A stretch of DNA of 6,376 nucleotides, from the NCBI GenBank assembly GCA_003551785.1, contig PUNP01000372.1:1-6376 (forward strand). Reading direction: 5' to 3'. Of this stretch, positions 1 to 6,219 are shown one piece after another. This stretch comes from Candidatus Brocadiaceae bacterium. Its GTDB lineage: Bacteria > Planctomycetota > Brocadiia > SM23-32. The stretch's first letter is position 1. The number at the start of each line of letters is the position of its first letter. Below the pieces are notes generated by a model. That model was not told where the DNA came from. It saw only the letters and a list, made by a program, of their open reading frames with translations, and searched no databases. A program made the position numbers and the translations under genes.

Positions 1-19
1 AATGAGAAATATAGTAACA

Positions 20-86
20 CAAGATGCCTTTCATAGTATAGCACGCATCCCTGCGTGCGCCCTGGACAGGCAAGATGCCTGTCATA
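20..86. repeat. Short intergenic palindromic repeats with a 16-base direct repeat
   Basis: Two copies of CAAGATGCCTKTCATA lie at 20-35 and 71-86 and differ at one base. Between and within them are two perfect palindromes. One is GCACGCA-TCCC-TGCGTGC at 41-58 (7-bp stem, 4-base loop). The other is GACAGGC-AAGAT-GCCTGTC at 65-83 (7-bp stem, 5-base loop). The second palindrome includes the start of the downstream direct repeat, so the upstream copy may be half of a similar unit whose left arm has decayed. This looks like a small cluster of REP-like intergenic repeats. The hairpins could also end the transcript of a gene lying left of the window, but no T tract follows them. Confidence 0.6.
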
Positions 87-160
87 CATTCCGCCTGCAC
101 CTTTCCGGCCACGCTTCTAGTACATCGAGATTATAACTTTGCGAAAGGAGAAAAAACACT

Positions 161-2416
161 ATGAGTTCTGCATCAACCCCAATTAAGACCCAACTGTCGC
201 TTTTCTGCCGTGATTATTCAAAGCTCCTGCTGCCATTGCGTCAGGAACTTGGGAAAGGTATTGATTTCATCCGTGGCCAGCAGGATACGGATGACCTCAA
301 AGATTTACTCTCCGGACTTTGTGATGTTCATCATCGCATGAAAACGCTGGCGGAAAAGATAGACTCACAGCAGGCCTATGTCATTATTTTTGGGCCGCTG
401 AAAAGCGGTAAAAGTACCCTTATGAACGCTTTTAGCGGAGCATATGTGAGTGAGGTGACTGCGCTGCCCGCCTATCCATGCCTGGTGCATGTGCGGCATG
501 AGGAGGAGGTGAGCCTGACTGCATCGCATTTCAACGGTCAGACTGAGCGTTTCGAGGATTTTAACCACATGAAAGCGGCGGTCGAAGTCTATCATCGTGA
601 GTTGGCGGAAAGAATACGAGAGATTGAAGAAAAGGGCGAGGCTTTTGATCCGGGTATACATTATCCCAATGCTATTCGTAGACTCGATATCGCCTTGCCG
701 GCGGAACCGCTGAAAGAATCATACACTGTCCTTGTCGATACTCCTGGCTTATACAGCCGAATGAAATTCGGTTATGATTTAATGACCAGAGAATTCCGCG
801 ATAGCGCTGCCTGTGCCGTTTTTGTTGTCAAAACCGATAACCTGTTTTTGGAACAGGTTTTCGAGGAATTTAATGACTTGCTGAACCTCTTTTCCCGTAT
901 CTTTCTCGTAGTCAACATCGACGGTCACAAGTGCGATCTCGAACCGGATGGAGACCTGTGCCCCAGTATTGAAAGCCGAGAACCACAGAAGATTATCGAT
1001 GCGTTCTGCTCCCTGTCGATGAGCGCACCTCTGCGGCATGCCTATGAGGAGGGCCATTTGAAAATTTATCCTATCGACCTCCTCAAAGCTGCAAGTGTGC
1101 GTTTGGGGGAAAGTGACTGGCAGATGGAAAATGACGATGCTGAGGATGCCGGGAATGGGTGTGATAACTCTGAAGACGGTGCTCATGAAAAAGCTTCCCT
1201 GGGAACCCCCACTTCCAACTCACAACAAGGCGAAGAAGCTCAGACCGAAGGTACATCTTCGGCTCCTGCTGAGGAGGCACCGATTGAAAAATTCAATGAG
1301 TTCATGGCTGATATCACCAGCTATCTTAACAGCAATGATTATATCCTCCACTTCATGCGTGACAGCCTGCGACAAGGTCGGCAGCTCATTCAGGAAATCG
1401 ATCAAACATGCGGGGACGGTAATCTTGATAGTTTTATAAAAGGCACTAAAGCTATTCAGGCCGATTACGACCAGGGCATGAAGCAGCGACAAGCGTTAGA
1501 AGACCTCAGGGGTTTTGATTGGGAGGATGCCTTTGATGGGACCGGGAGTCTTATTAAGGGGAAATGCAATGGCTTTATACGCTCAGAGCAGGAGAGATTG
1601 GAAACTGAATTAACTCAAAAGCTTGAAGAGTGGTTCACTTTTGTCGAAAGCCTGACACATTTGCTGGACGAACGGATAAATCCCGCTCTTAAAAAATTGC
1701 CGGAGAGTTTCAGGAATTTTCTCATGGAGAGTATTCGGGATGCGAGCAATACACCTTGTGCCGGCGCTGAACTGCCCGGTGAAGTTTTGGAAGAACTCGA
1801 TAAAGCCGATTTGTCGATGGCTGATATTCGAACTCAGGCATTGGAAGCGGCCCTTAAGGCCGGTGAGGAGGTGTCAAACCCGAATACCAGCATGGTACCG
1901 GAAGCAATGCCGGTTCGCCGGCGGTTCTGGGATTGGCTGCTTTTGCGCAGCAGAAGGAAGATACGTACAAAGTTTTTTGGTGTCGATTGCGGGAAGGAAA
2001 TTCCGGTCAAAATCAAGGAGACACGGCTGGGGGAAAAAAGCAAAAAAACCTTCTGTGCCCATATTGAACAGCACCTGGGAAAAATACTATCGCACCTTTC
2101 TCAAAACATAATGGAACATGTGGTTAATGCGTTTATAGCTGCATCGAAAGATGCCGTTTGTGAAGCTTTAAATAAGCGTATTAAAGAACTGGATCAGCAG
2201 CTGCCACGCCTGAAAAACCGTATCGATTGCCGGCAGAAGGTCTGTGAAACCATTAAGAAAATGGCGGATAATATTCAAATACATGATCAGGAACTGGCAT
2301 CCCTGGAGGATGCTTTTTCCCGTCAACATCCCGAATTAGCGATTGCAAAGGCAGAAAATGGTGAGTTAAAGCTTCAAAATGAGGAGAGTGGAGATGATGC
2401 GGAATCTCCGCAATGA
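161..2416 (+). CDS. Dynamin-like large GTPase, cytosolic or membrane-associated
   Basis: The start is set by AAGGAG at 145-150, ten bases before ATG. The 751-residue product opens with a helical segment, then a GTPase domain. It has a P-loop GPLKSGKS at 78-85, a probable switch-I threonine at T100, and a DTPG motif at 193-196. The G4 region follows a hydrophobic strand and reads NIDGHKCD at 252-259; it lacks a clean NKxD. A strand KIYPIDLL begins at 301. An acidic, low-complexity linker rich in E, D, S, T and G spans about 319-374. The rest is mainly charged helix with likely coiled coils. It is interrupted at about 585-606 by a basic, aromatic patch (VRRRFWDWLLLRSRRK) that could touch membrane like a dynamin paddle. 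No signal peptide or convincing transmembrane helix is seen. Bacterial dynamin-like proteins remodel or protect membranes, but the role of this one is unknown. It probably shares a transcript with the peptidase 72 bases downstream. A different large P-loop GTPase family remains possible. Confidence 0.8.
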   Translation: MSSASTPIKTQLSLFCRDYSKLLLPLRQELGKGIDFIRGQQDTDDLKDLLSGLCDVHHRMKTLAEKIDSQQAYVIIFGPLKSGKSTLMNAFSGAYVSEVTALPAYPCLVHVRHEEEVSLTASHFNGQTERFEDFNHMKAAVEVYHRELAERIREIEEKGEAFDPGIHYPNAIRRLDIALPAEPLKESYTVLVDTPGLYSRMKFGYDLMTREFRDSAACAVFVVKTDNLFLEQVFEEFNDLLNLFSRIFLVVNIDGHKCDLEPDGDLCPSIESREPQKIIDAFCSLSMSAPLRHAYEEGHLKIYPIDLLKAASVRLGESDWQMENDDAEDAGNGCDNSEDGAHEKASLGTPTSNSQQGEEAQTEGTSSAPAEEAPIEKFNEFMADITSYLNSNDYILHFMRDSLRQGRQLIQEIDQTCGDGNLDSFIKGTKAIQADYDQGMKQRQALEDLRGFDWEDAFDGTGSLIKGKCNGFIRSEQERLETELTQKLEEWFTFVESLTHLLDERINPALKKLPESFRNFLMESIRDASNTPCAGAELPGEVLEELDKADLSMADIRTQALEAALKAGEEVSNPNTSMVPEAMPVRRRFWDWLLLRSRRKIRTKFFGVDCGKEIPVKIKETRLGEKSKKTFCAHIEQHLGKILSHLSQNIMEHVVNAFIAASKDAVCEALNKRIKELDQQLPRLKNRIDCRQKVCETIKKMADNIQIHDQELASLEDAFSRQHPELAIAKAENGELKLQNEESGDDAESPQ

Positions 2417-2488
2417 TTATTTATGTGGAGCTTTATTTCTTTGGATTACATGGTTCTAATTTTAAAATGACAATTACGGAGCGACAAG

Positions 2489-3688
2489 TTGAAAAATCCA
2501 AGTCCAATTCAAATAAATACGGATTTTGCGACGGCTAATGCGCGTGTACTGGATATTAAAAATGATGGGGGAATGCCGGAGGTGCATTTTACCCCGCTGC
2601 CCAAGGGATCACCGGTAGCTATCTGGTTCTGTTTTGACATAATTCCCGATCAGGCTTACAGAGGTAAAGTAAAATGTGTTTTGCACTTTTTCGATAACCT
2701 TCTCGGCGGGCGCAGCAATAATGCAAAAGGTTTGCTCCCAGTTTTCAGAACCGAGCAAGCAAACTGGGCGAGGGTGGAGCATGTAACACATCGTTTTACT
2801 GAAGATAATCGCCCGTTGGTGAGTTGGACGGTACCGGCTGATCAGGGAACCGTTCGGGTTGCGCTTTCTTATCCCTATGGGAAAAAAGAACTGCAAAATT
2901 TGGCTGATGATATCTCGGGTGCATTCAAATCGGCGGAAATAGGTGTTACGCCATTAGGGAATATCATAAGGCGTTTCTACAACCTTACCATCCCGGAGAA
3001 GGGTGGGGAGCCCGCCGGAGTGTATTGCCTTGCCAGGCAGCATGCATCTGAAGCCCCGGGGTCATGGGTGCTTGATGGTTTTCTGCGGCGTATGGCGGAT
3101 GCCGGTGACGCCGCACCTATGGTTTGGGCCGTACCGTTCACTGATACGGATGGTGTGCTTAATGGACGCCCCGGGAAGGACAGCTTCCCTTGGGATTTTA
3201 ACCGTGCCTGGGGGACAAAACTTTTCCCGAGAGGATTGCAGTCTGAGATGGGGTCTCACCCTATGCGTTATGAAATAAAATGCATTCAAAATGATATATG
3301 TCGGTGGATGGATATGTGCCGCCCCCAAATAGTGCTTGACTTCCATGCACCATGTATTGCCGACTCGCCGGGTATTTATTGCTATCTGCGCGACATCGAT
3401 CAAGAAGGAAGGCCGGATAATATCCATGCACCATGGGTGAGGGTTTTTTCTGATGCGCTTGACCCGGCTATGCGTGCAAAAAAATTCTACAAAAGTGGCC
3501 GATATCCGTCGCGCTGGAATTCAGCTCGAGTGGGGGATTTCGTCAATCAAGCGCTCAAACTCCCCGAGGTCACTTTTGAAACACCTTATGCCTGTTCACA
3601 TAGCATCGTTTTCGATAGATACAGTTACCGCTCCGCCGGAGCGGCTCTGGCTGAAGCCGTAATGAGTCGGATCGAAGAAGATTTCTGA
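2489..3688 (+). CDS. M14-family zinc carboxypeptidase, cytosolic (CCP/AGBL-like) type
   Basis: The start codon is TTG, preceded by ACGGAG at 2476-2481 with a 7-base spacer. The 399-residue product has no signal peptide, so it should act in the cytosol. Residues 1 to about 150 look like the beta-rich N-terminal domain typical of cytosolic carboxypeptidases. The M14 catalytic domain follows: HASE at 185-188 supplies zinc ligands H185 and E188, and H286 in DFHAP is the third ligand. N238-R239 in DFNRAW correspond to the substrate-carboxylate binding pair, R227 lies in the DGVLNGRPGK stretch, and E364 in FETPY is the likely catalytic glutamate. All core residues are present, so it should be an active metallopeptidase removing C-terminal residues. 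Eukaryotic relatives trim glutamates from tubulin tails, but substrates of the bacterial members are largely unknown. The gene lies 72 bases after the GTPase gene with no terminator between, which suggests cotranscription. Family confidence is high; substrate is not assignable. Confidence 0.86.
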   Translation: MKNPSPIQINTDFATANARVLDIKNDGGMPEVHFTPLPKGSPVAIWFCFDIIPDQAYRGKVKCVLHFFDNLLGGRSNNAKGLLPVFRTEQANWARVEHVTHRFTEDNRPLVSWTVPADQGTVRVALSYPYGKKELQNLADDISGAFKSAEIGVTPLGNIIRRFYNLTIPEKGGEPAGVYCLARQHASEAPGSWVLDGFLRRMADAGDAAPMVWAVPFTDTDGVLNGRPGKDSFPWDFNRAWGTKLFPRGLQSEMGSHPMRYEIKCIQNDICRWMDMCRPQIVLDFHAPCIADSPGIYCYLRDIDQEGRPDNIHAPWVRVFSDALDPAMRAKKFYKSGRYPSRWNSARVGDFVNQALKLPEVTFETPYACSHSIVFDRYSYRSAGAALAEAVMSRIEEDF

Positions 3689-3713
3689 TTTCGCCCCATG
3701 ACTCCCTAAAGTA

Positions 3714-3719
3714 TATAAA
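3714..3719 (+). promoter_or_regulatory. Possible weak -10 element (TATAAA) ahead of the candidate RNA
   Basis: TATAAA in an AT-rich stretch just after the peptidase gene would place a transcription start near 3726, where the structured segment begins. No recognisable -35 is present 16-18 bases upstream (TCGCCC or close to it), so the promoter is speculative. The RNA could equally be read from the peptidase transcript. Confidence 0.2.
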
Positions 3720-3720
3720 C

Positions 3721-3905
3721 GTAGGGGTAAGTACTCCGTGAACCATGGAGCGCCAGTTTAAGCCAGGTGGTAAATCCCCAGTAAACGCGGTTCACTGCGA
3801 AGGCCTTACGCTTAGGGCGCAGAGCCTGTATTCATAACCTCAAAAGATCAACTCCCGGTTGCGGGGTGATAGTGGACTGGGGGCAAGCTCGTGCTTTACA
3901 CTTGC
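3721..3905 (+). ncRNA. Candidate structured RNA of unknown class
   Basis: This gene-free segment is richer in G+C than the DNA after it and holds helices that nest without conflict. These are a 7-bp hairpin CTCCGTG-AAC-CATGGAG (3734-3750) and a long-range stem CCCCAGT/ACTGGGG (3776-3782 with 3876-3882, plus a T-G pair outside). That stem encloses a two-part hairpin (CTGC/GCAG 3795-3798 with 3819-3822; GCCTTA-CGCT-TAGGGC 3803-3818) and a second hairpin (3847-3870, nine pairs, 2-base bulge, GTTG loop). A 3' hairpin GCAAG/CTTGC closes the set (3883-3887 with 3901-3905). An alternative helix GTGAACC/GGTTCAC (3738-3744 with 3789-3795) excludes the first hairpin. I see no match to tmRNA, RNase P RNA, SRP RNA or TPP signatures. 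It could be a free small RNA, the remnant of a mobile RNA element, or a leader controlling the E2 gene 118 bases downstream. Strand is inferred from gene direction only. Confidence 0.45.
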
Positions 3906-4023
3906 ATTTCCGCCAATCACTGATTATTATATGTTTATTCAATTGCTAAGTTTGTGAGTGGAAAGGTTTATATTCTTAGTTTTCACAATACTAAACTACA
4001 TTTAAAAACAGAGAGGTGAAAGA
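3906..4023 (+). other. AT-rich upstream region of the E2 gene
   Basis: This stretch probably contains the E2 promoter. The best pieces are TTGCTA at 3943-3948 and TATATT at 3969-3974, but their 20-base spacing is too long for a confident call. The ribosome binding site AGAGGTGA at 4012-4019 sits directly before the GTG start and decides it. Confidence 0.35.
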
Positions 4024-5427
4024 GTGTTACAGAAAGTGATATTGCCGCAGCTGGGACAGACGATGGAAGAGGGGACCATTGAAAAATGGCATAAAAAAGA
4101 AGGCGATACTGTGAGTAAAGGAGATGTTCTTTTCGATTTGACTACGGACAAAGCAACCTTGGAAGTTGAAGCTTTTGCTGAGGGGATTTTGAAGGTGATA
4201 TTAGTAGAAGAGGGCGCTACAGTCCCCGTGAATGATCTGGTGGCTATTGTAGGTGATGAACAGGATAAAGTTCCGGAAGACCTGAGCAGCCTTGCAGAAG
4301 AGGACGGAGAATCTGATGATTCGGCACTGCTTGATGGTGATGGTAGTAGTGAGGATGATATTGCGGAAAAGCAGAAAGCAACGGCTGGCGCTAGTGGCAA
4401 GGCTCAAACAGTGGAATCGCCTGATGCAGGGACGGGTGTCTCTCCACAGCAAACCGAGAGATTGTTCATTTCGCCCCGCGCACGTAAAATTGCCGAAGAA
4501 AATCACGTTGCTGCTGAAGCGTTAAGAGGCAGAGGTTCGGGTCCTGATGGGCGTATAGTGGAAAAAGACGTGAGGAAGTATCTGAAATTGCTGGATGCTG
4601 GAGATGTGAAATATACGCCTGCTGCCAAAGAAGTTGCTTTCGCCGAAGGGCTTGATATTCTTACTGTGGAACCTGAGGACGCCGTACGAATTACGAAAAA
4701 GGATGTTTTGAACGCTAAGGATAAAGGCAAGGACGTGCTGCAAGGTGAGACTGTTGAACTGAATGCTATGCGCAAAACCATCGCCCAGCGCATGACTCAT
4801 TCCAAGCAGAACATACCGCATTTCTATTTGGTGGGTGATGTGCATATGAGCAGTGCTTTGGATATGAGGAAAGAATTGAATGAGAGCGGCGAAGACCAGC
4901 ATATTACGATCACTGATATGATCATAAAGACAGCAGCCATAGCTTTAGAAAAACATCCACGGATGAATGCGAGTTTTGATAATAATACGCTGATTGTCAA
5001 AAAAGAAATCAATATCGGGGTGGCTGTTGCGGTGGATGACGGATTATTTGTTCCTGTGATACATAACGCCGCCGAGAAATCTTTGTATGAGATTTCTACA
5101 GAATTGAAATCATTGGCAAAAAAATCAAGAGAGGGCACGTTGCTTCCGGAGCAATATGAAGGAGGCTGTGTTACGATAAGTAATCTTGGTGCGTATGGGA
5201 TTGATTATTTCCTTCCGATCATCAATCCGCCGGAAAGCTGTATAATTGGGATTGGAGCTGTTAAAGAAGAAATAGTTGTAAAAGATGGAAATATGAGAAT
5301 TGAACCTGTAATGAAGGTATCTGTAAGTGCCGATCATCGTGTTACAGATGGTGCGGCTGCTGCAGATTTTTTCAAAACGTTTTGTGAGATTCTGAAATCA
5401 CCGAAACATTTAATAAAAAAAACATAA
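4024..5427 (+). CDS. Dihydrolipoamide acyltransferase (E2) of a 2-oxoacid dehydrogenase complex, probably pyruvate dehydrogenase
   Basis: E2 transfers the acyl group from E1 through a lipoyl arm to coenzyme A and forms the core of the complex in the cytosol. The 467-residue product starts at GTG behind AGAGGTGA. A single lipoyl domain spans about 2-78, with the lipoylated lysine K43 in TDKAT. An acidic, flexible linker follows (about 80-145). A peripheral subunit-binding domain lies at about 147-188 (ISPRARKIAEE, then GPDGRIVEKDV). A second, diverged copy follows at about 198-232 (TPAAKEVAFAEGLD, then RITKKDVL) and lacks the GPxG loop. The catalytic domain (about 241-465) has the C-terminal HRVTDG motif with H438 and D442, so it should be active. 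The N-terminal PQLGQTMEEGTI sequence fits pyruvate dehydrogenase best, but branched-chain or acetoin substrates cannot be excluded. E1 and E3 genes are absent from both flanks seen here, so they must lie elsewhere. Confidence 0.92.
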   Translation: MLQKVILPQLGQTMEEGTIEKWHKKEGDTVSKGDVLFDLTTDKATLEVEAFAEGILKVILVEEGATVPVNDLVAIVGDEQDKVPEDLSSLAEEDGESDDSALLDGDGSSEDDIAEKQKATAGASGKAQTVESPDAGTGVSPQQTERLFISPRARKIAEENHVAAEALRGRGSGPDGRIVEKDVRKYLKLLDAGDVKYTPAAKEVAFAEGLDILTVEPEDAVRITKKDVLNAKDKGKDVLQGETVELNAMRKTIAQRMTHSKQNIPHFYLVGDVHMSSALDMRKELNESGEDQHITITDMIIKTAAIALEKHPRMNASFDNNTLIVKKEINIGVAVAVDDGLFVPVIHNAAEKSLYEISTELKSLAKKSREGTLLPEQYEGGCVTISNLGAYGIDYFLPIINPPESCIIGIGAVKEEIVVKDGNMRIEPVMKVSVSADHRVTDGAAAADFFKTFCEILKSPKHLIKKT

Positions 5428-5709
5428 AAATTTAATTTAATTTCAAGATACGGTTCTATAGAGGTTTAGAGCCAAGAAATACCCCGATAATGTTGGAAAA
5501 TAATGGATGAAAATGACGTTTCATTTGACTGAAAAACGAAAATCAATTAAAATTTCTTTCAGTTCGACGCAGTTAGGTCTTTCATAATTCGAATGAAAAA
5601 AAGTAACATAGTTAGAAAAAAATGATTGATCTGCTGTGCCTTCCTTCATAATAACAAGCATATTGAAGTAAGAAGGTGTAAGTCGTAACCTTAAAGATTA
5701 GCTTGTTAT
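5428..5709. other. AT-rich intergenic region between E2 and the rRNA promoter
   Basis: No coding potential is seen in these 282 bases. They contain the hairpin at 5452-5473 and the inverted repeat at 5650-5710, both listed separately. The remainder is AT-rich and shows no recognisable tRNA, repeat or small gene. Confidence 0.6.
5452..5473 (+). terminator. Weak hairpin after the E2 gene, possible terminator
   Basis: GGTTCTA at 5452-5458 pairs with TAGAGCC at 5467-5473 (7 bp including one G-U, 8-base loop), 24 bases after the E2 stop codon. No T tract follows; the next bases are AAGAAAT. It is therefore a poor intrinsic terminator and may only stabilise the 3' end of the transcript. Confidence 0.3.
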
Positions 5710-5710
5710 T
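5650..5710. repeat. 10-bp perfect inverted repeat abutting the rRNA promoter
   Basis: AATAACAAGC at 5650-5659 is the exact reverse complement of GCTTGTTATT at 5701-5710. The right arm ends on the first T of the -35 hexamer. A shorter nested pair, AAGGT/ACCTT (5673-5677 with 5688-5692), lies inside. The arms sit where a UP element or upstream activator sites would be, so they may bind a dimeric regulator or form a cruciform. Confidence 0.55.
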
Positions 5711-5737
5711 TGACAAATAATCAAAATGTGATATAAT
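5710..5737 (+). promoter_or_regulatory. Strong sigma-70-type rRNA promoter
   Basis: TTGACA (5710-5715) and TATAAT (5732-5737) both match consensus exactly, with a 16-bp spacer and an extended -10 TG at 5729-5730. Transcription should start near 5744, about 205 bases before mature 16S rRNA. The strength fits a ribosomal RNA operon. Confidence 0.88.
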
Positions 5738-5764
5738 AGTATTGTGTTTTGATGATAAAGGAAA

Positions 5765-5794
5765 AGCTGATGGGTATTAAGAAGATATTCAGCT
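5765..5794 (+). promoter_or_regulatory. boxB-like hairpin in the rRNA leader
   Basis: AGCTGA (5765-5770) pairs perfectly with TCAGCT (5789-5794) around an 18-base loop. It lies 16 bases before the boxA-like motif, which is the boxB-boxA order known from rRNA antitermination leaders. Confidence 0.5.
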
Positions 5795-5810
5795 AAGAAG
5801 CATATATATA

Positions 5811-5821
5811 GTTCTTTGACA
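5811..5821 (+). promoter_or_regulatory. boxA-like rRNA antitermination motif
   Basis: GTTCTTTGACA closely resembles the boxA of bacterial rRNA leaders (E. coli TGCTCTTTAACA). In other bacteria boxA RNA is bound by NusB and S10 (NusE), which protects rRNA transcription from Rho. Its place between promoter and 16S supports the call. Confidence 0.65.
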
Positions 5822-6096
5822 TTGAGGAGACGGAAAATTAAAAGCAAAGATGGTAGGTGTAATTTGCGAGCCAAAATAAATTGGTTTGATGAGTCAGGCT
5901 CAAATACGCTTGGTGCTGCTTACGAAGCCAGGCGTAATAAAGTAGTGTATATTGAAGAGCATGATACTGGCTCAGATCGAACGCTTGCAGCGTGCCTTAT
6001 ACATGCAAGTCGAGCGAGAAAGTTTGCTTCGGCAAACGAGTAAAGCGGCGCAAGGGTGAGTAACGCTTGGGTAATCTACCTCTTGGAGCGGGATAA

Positions 6097-6134
6097 CAGT
6101 GGCCGTTTATAGCGGCCCTTAGGCGAAAGTACTG
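6097..6134 (+). other. Expanded helix 8 of 16S rRNA with an extra hairpin
   Basis: CAGT (6097-6100) pairs with ACTG (6131-6134). Inside are a GGCCG/CGGCC hairpin (6101-6105 with 6113-6117) and a small CTT/AAG hairpin (6118-6120 with 6127-6129). E. coli has a single simple hairpin here; this version is 22 bases longer and would form a three-way junction. Confidence 0.6.
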
Positions 6135-6150
6135 CTAATACCGCATGTTG

Positions 6151-6219
6151 ACAACCGGACACATTCTTTTCGTAAGCGTGTAGTTTGGTTGTTGAAACGG
6201 GCAAAGGCTTCGGCCTTTG
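6151..6219 (+). other. Extended h9/h10 region of 16S rRNA
   Basis: ACAACC/GGTTGT (6151-6156 with 6187-6192), extended by ACAC/GTGT (6159-6162 with 6178-6181), forms a long arm. A perfect CAAAGGC-TTCG-GCCTTTG hairpin follows at 6202-6219. The interval from CAT to GCCC is about 39 bases longer than in E. coli. Confidence 0.6.

Noticed and set aside
3752..3805. Cobalamin riboswitch, suggested by GGTG...AATCC followed by CACTG
   Set aside because: The order is loosely similar, but the conserved B12 box near the 3' end is missing, the GGTG/ATCC stem does not form properly, and the downstream gene is not B12-related.
3789..3824. CRISPR-like repeat, because GTTCACTGC plus a hairpin and GCAG resembles the I-F repeat
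   Set aside because: There is a single copy with no spacers and no cas genes; the hairpin differs in length and loop.
3943..3974. Promoter for the E2 gene from TTGCTA and TATATT
   Set aside because: The 20-base spacing is outside the usual 16-18, so it is mentioned only as a possibility in the upstream-region entry.
4002..4400. Serine-rich reading frame on the - strand across the start of the E2 gene
   Set aside because: It is the antisense shadow of the lipoyl domain and acidic linker of E2; the serine runs mirror acidic codons and it has no ribosome binding site of note.
5673..5692. Resemblance of GGTGTAAGTCGTAAC to the 3' end of 16S rRNA (1492 region)
   Set aside because: The match is about 14 bases, the anti-Shine-Dalgarno sequence and the rest of helices 44-45 are absent, and it sits upstream of the promoter. 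Chance is more likely than a remnant rRNA gene.
5816..6043. 75-codon reading frame on the + strand
   Set aside because: It spans the rRNA leader and the start of the 16S gene, and its translation follows conserved rRNA sequence.
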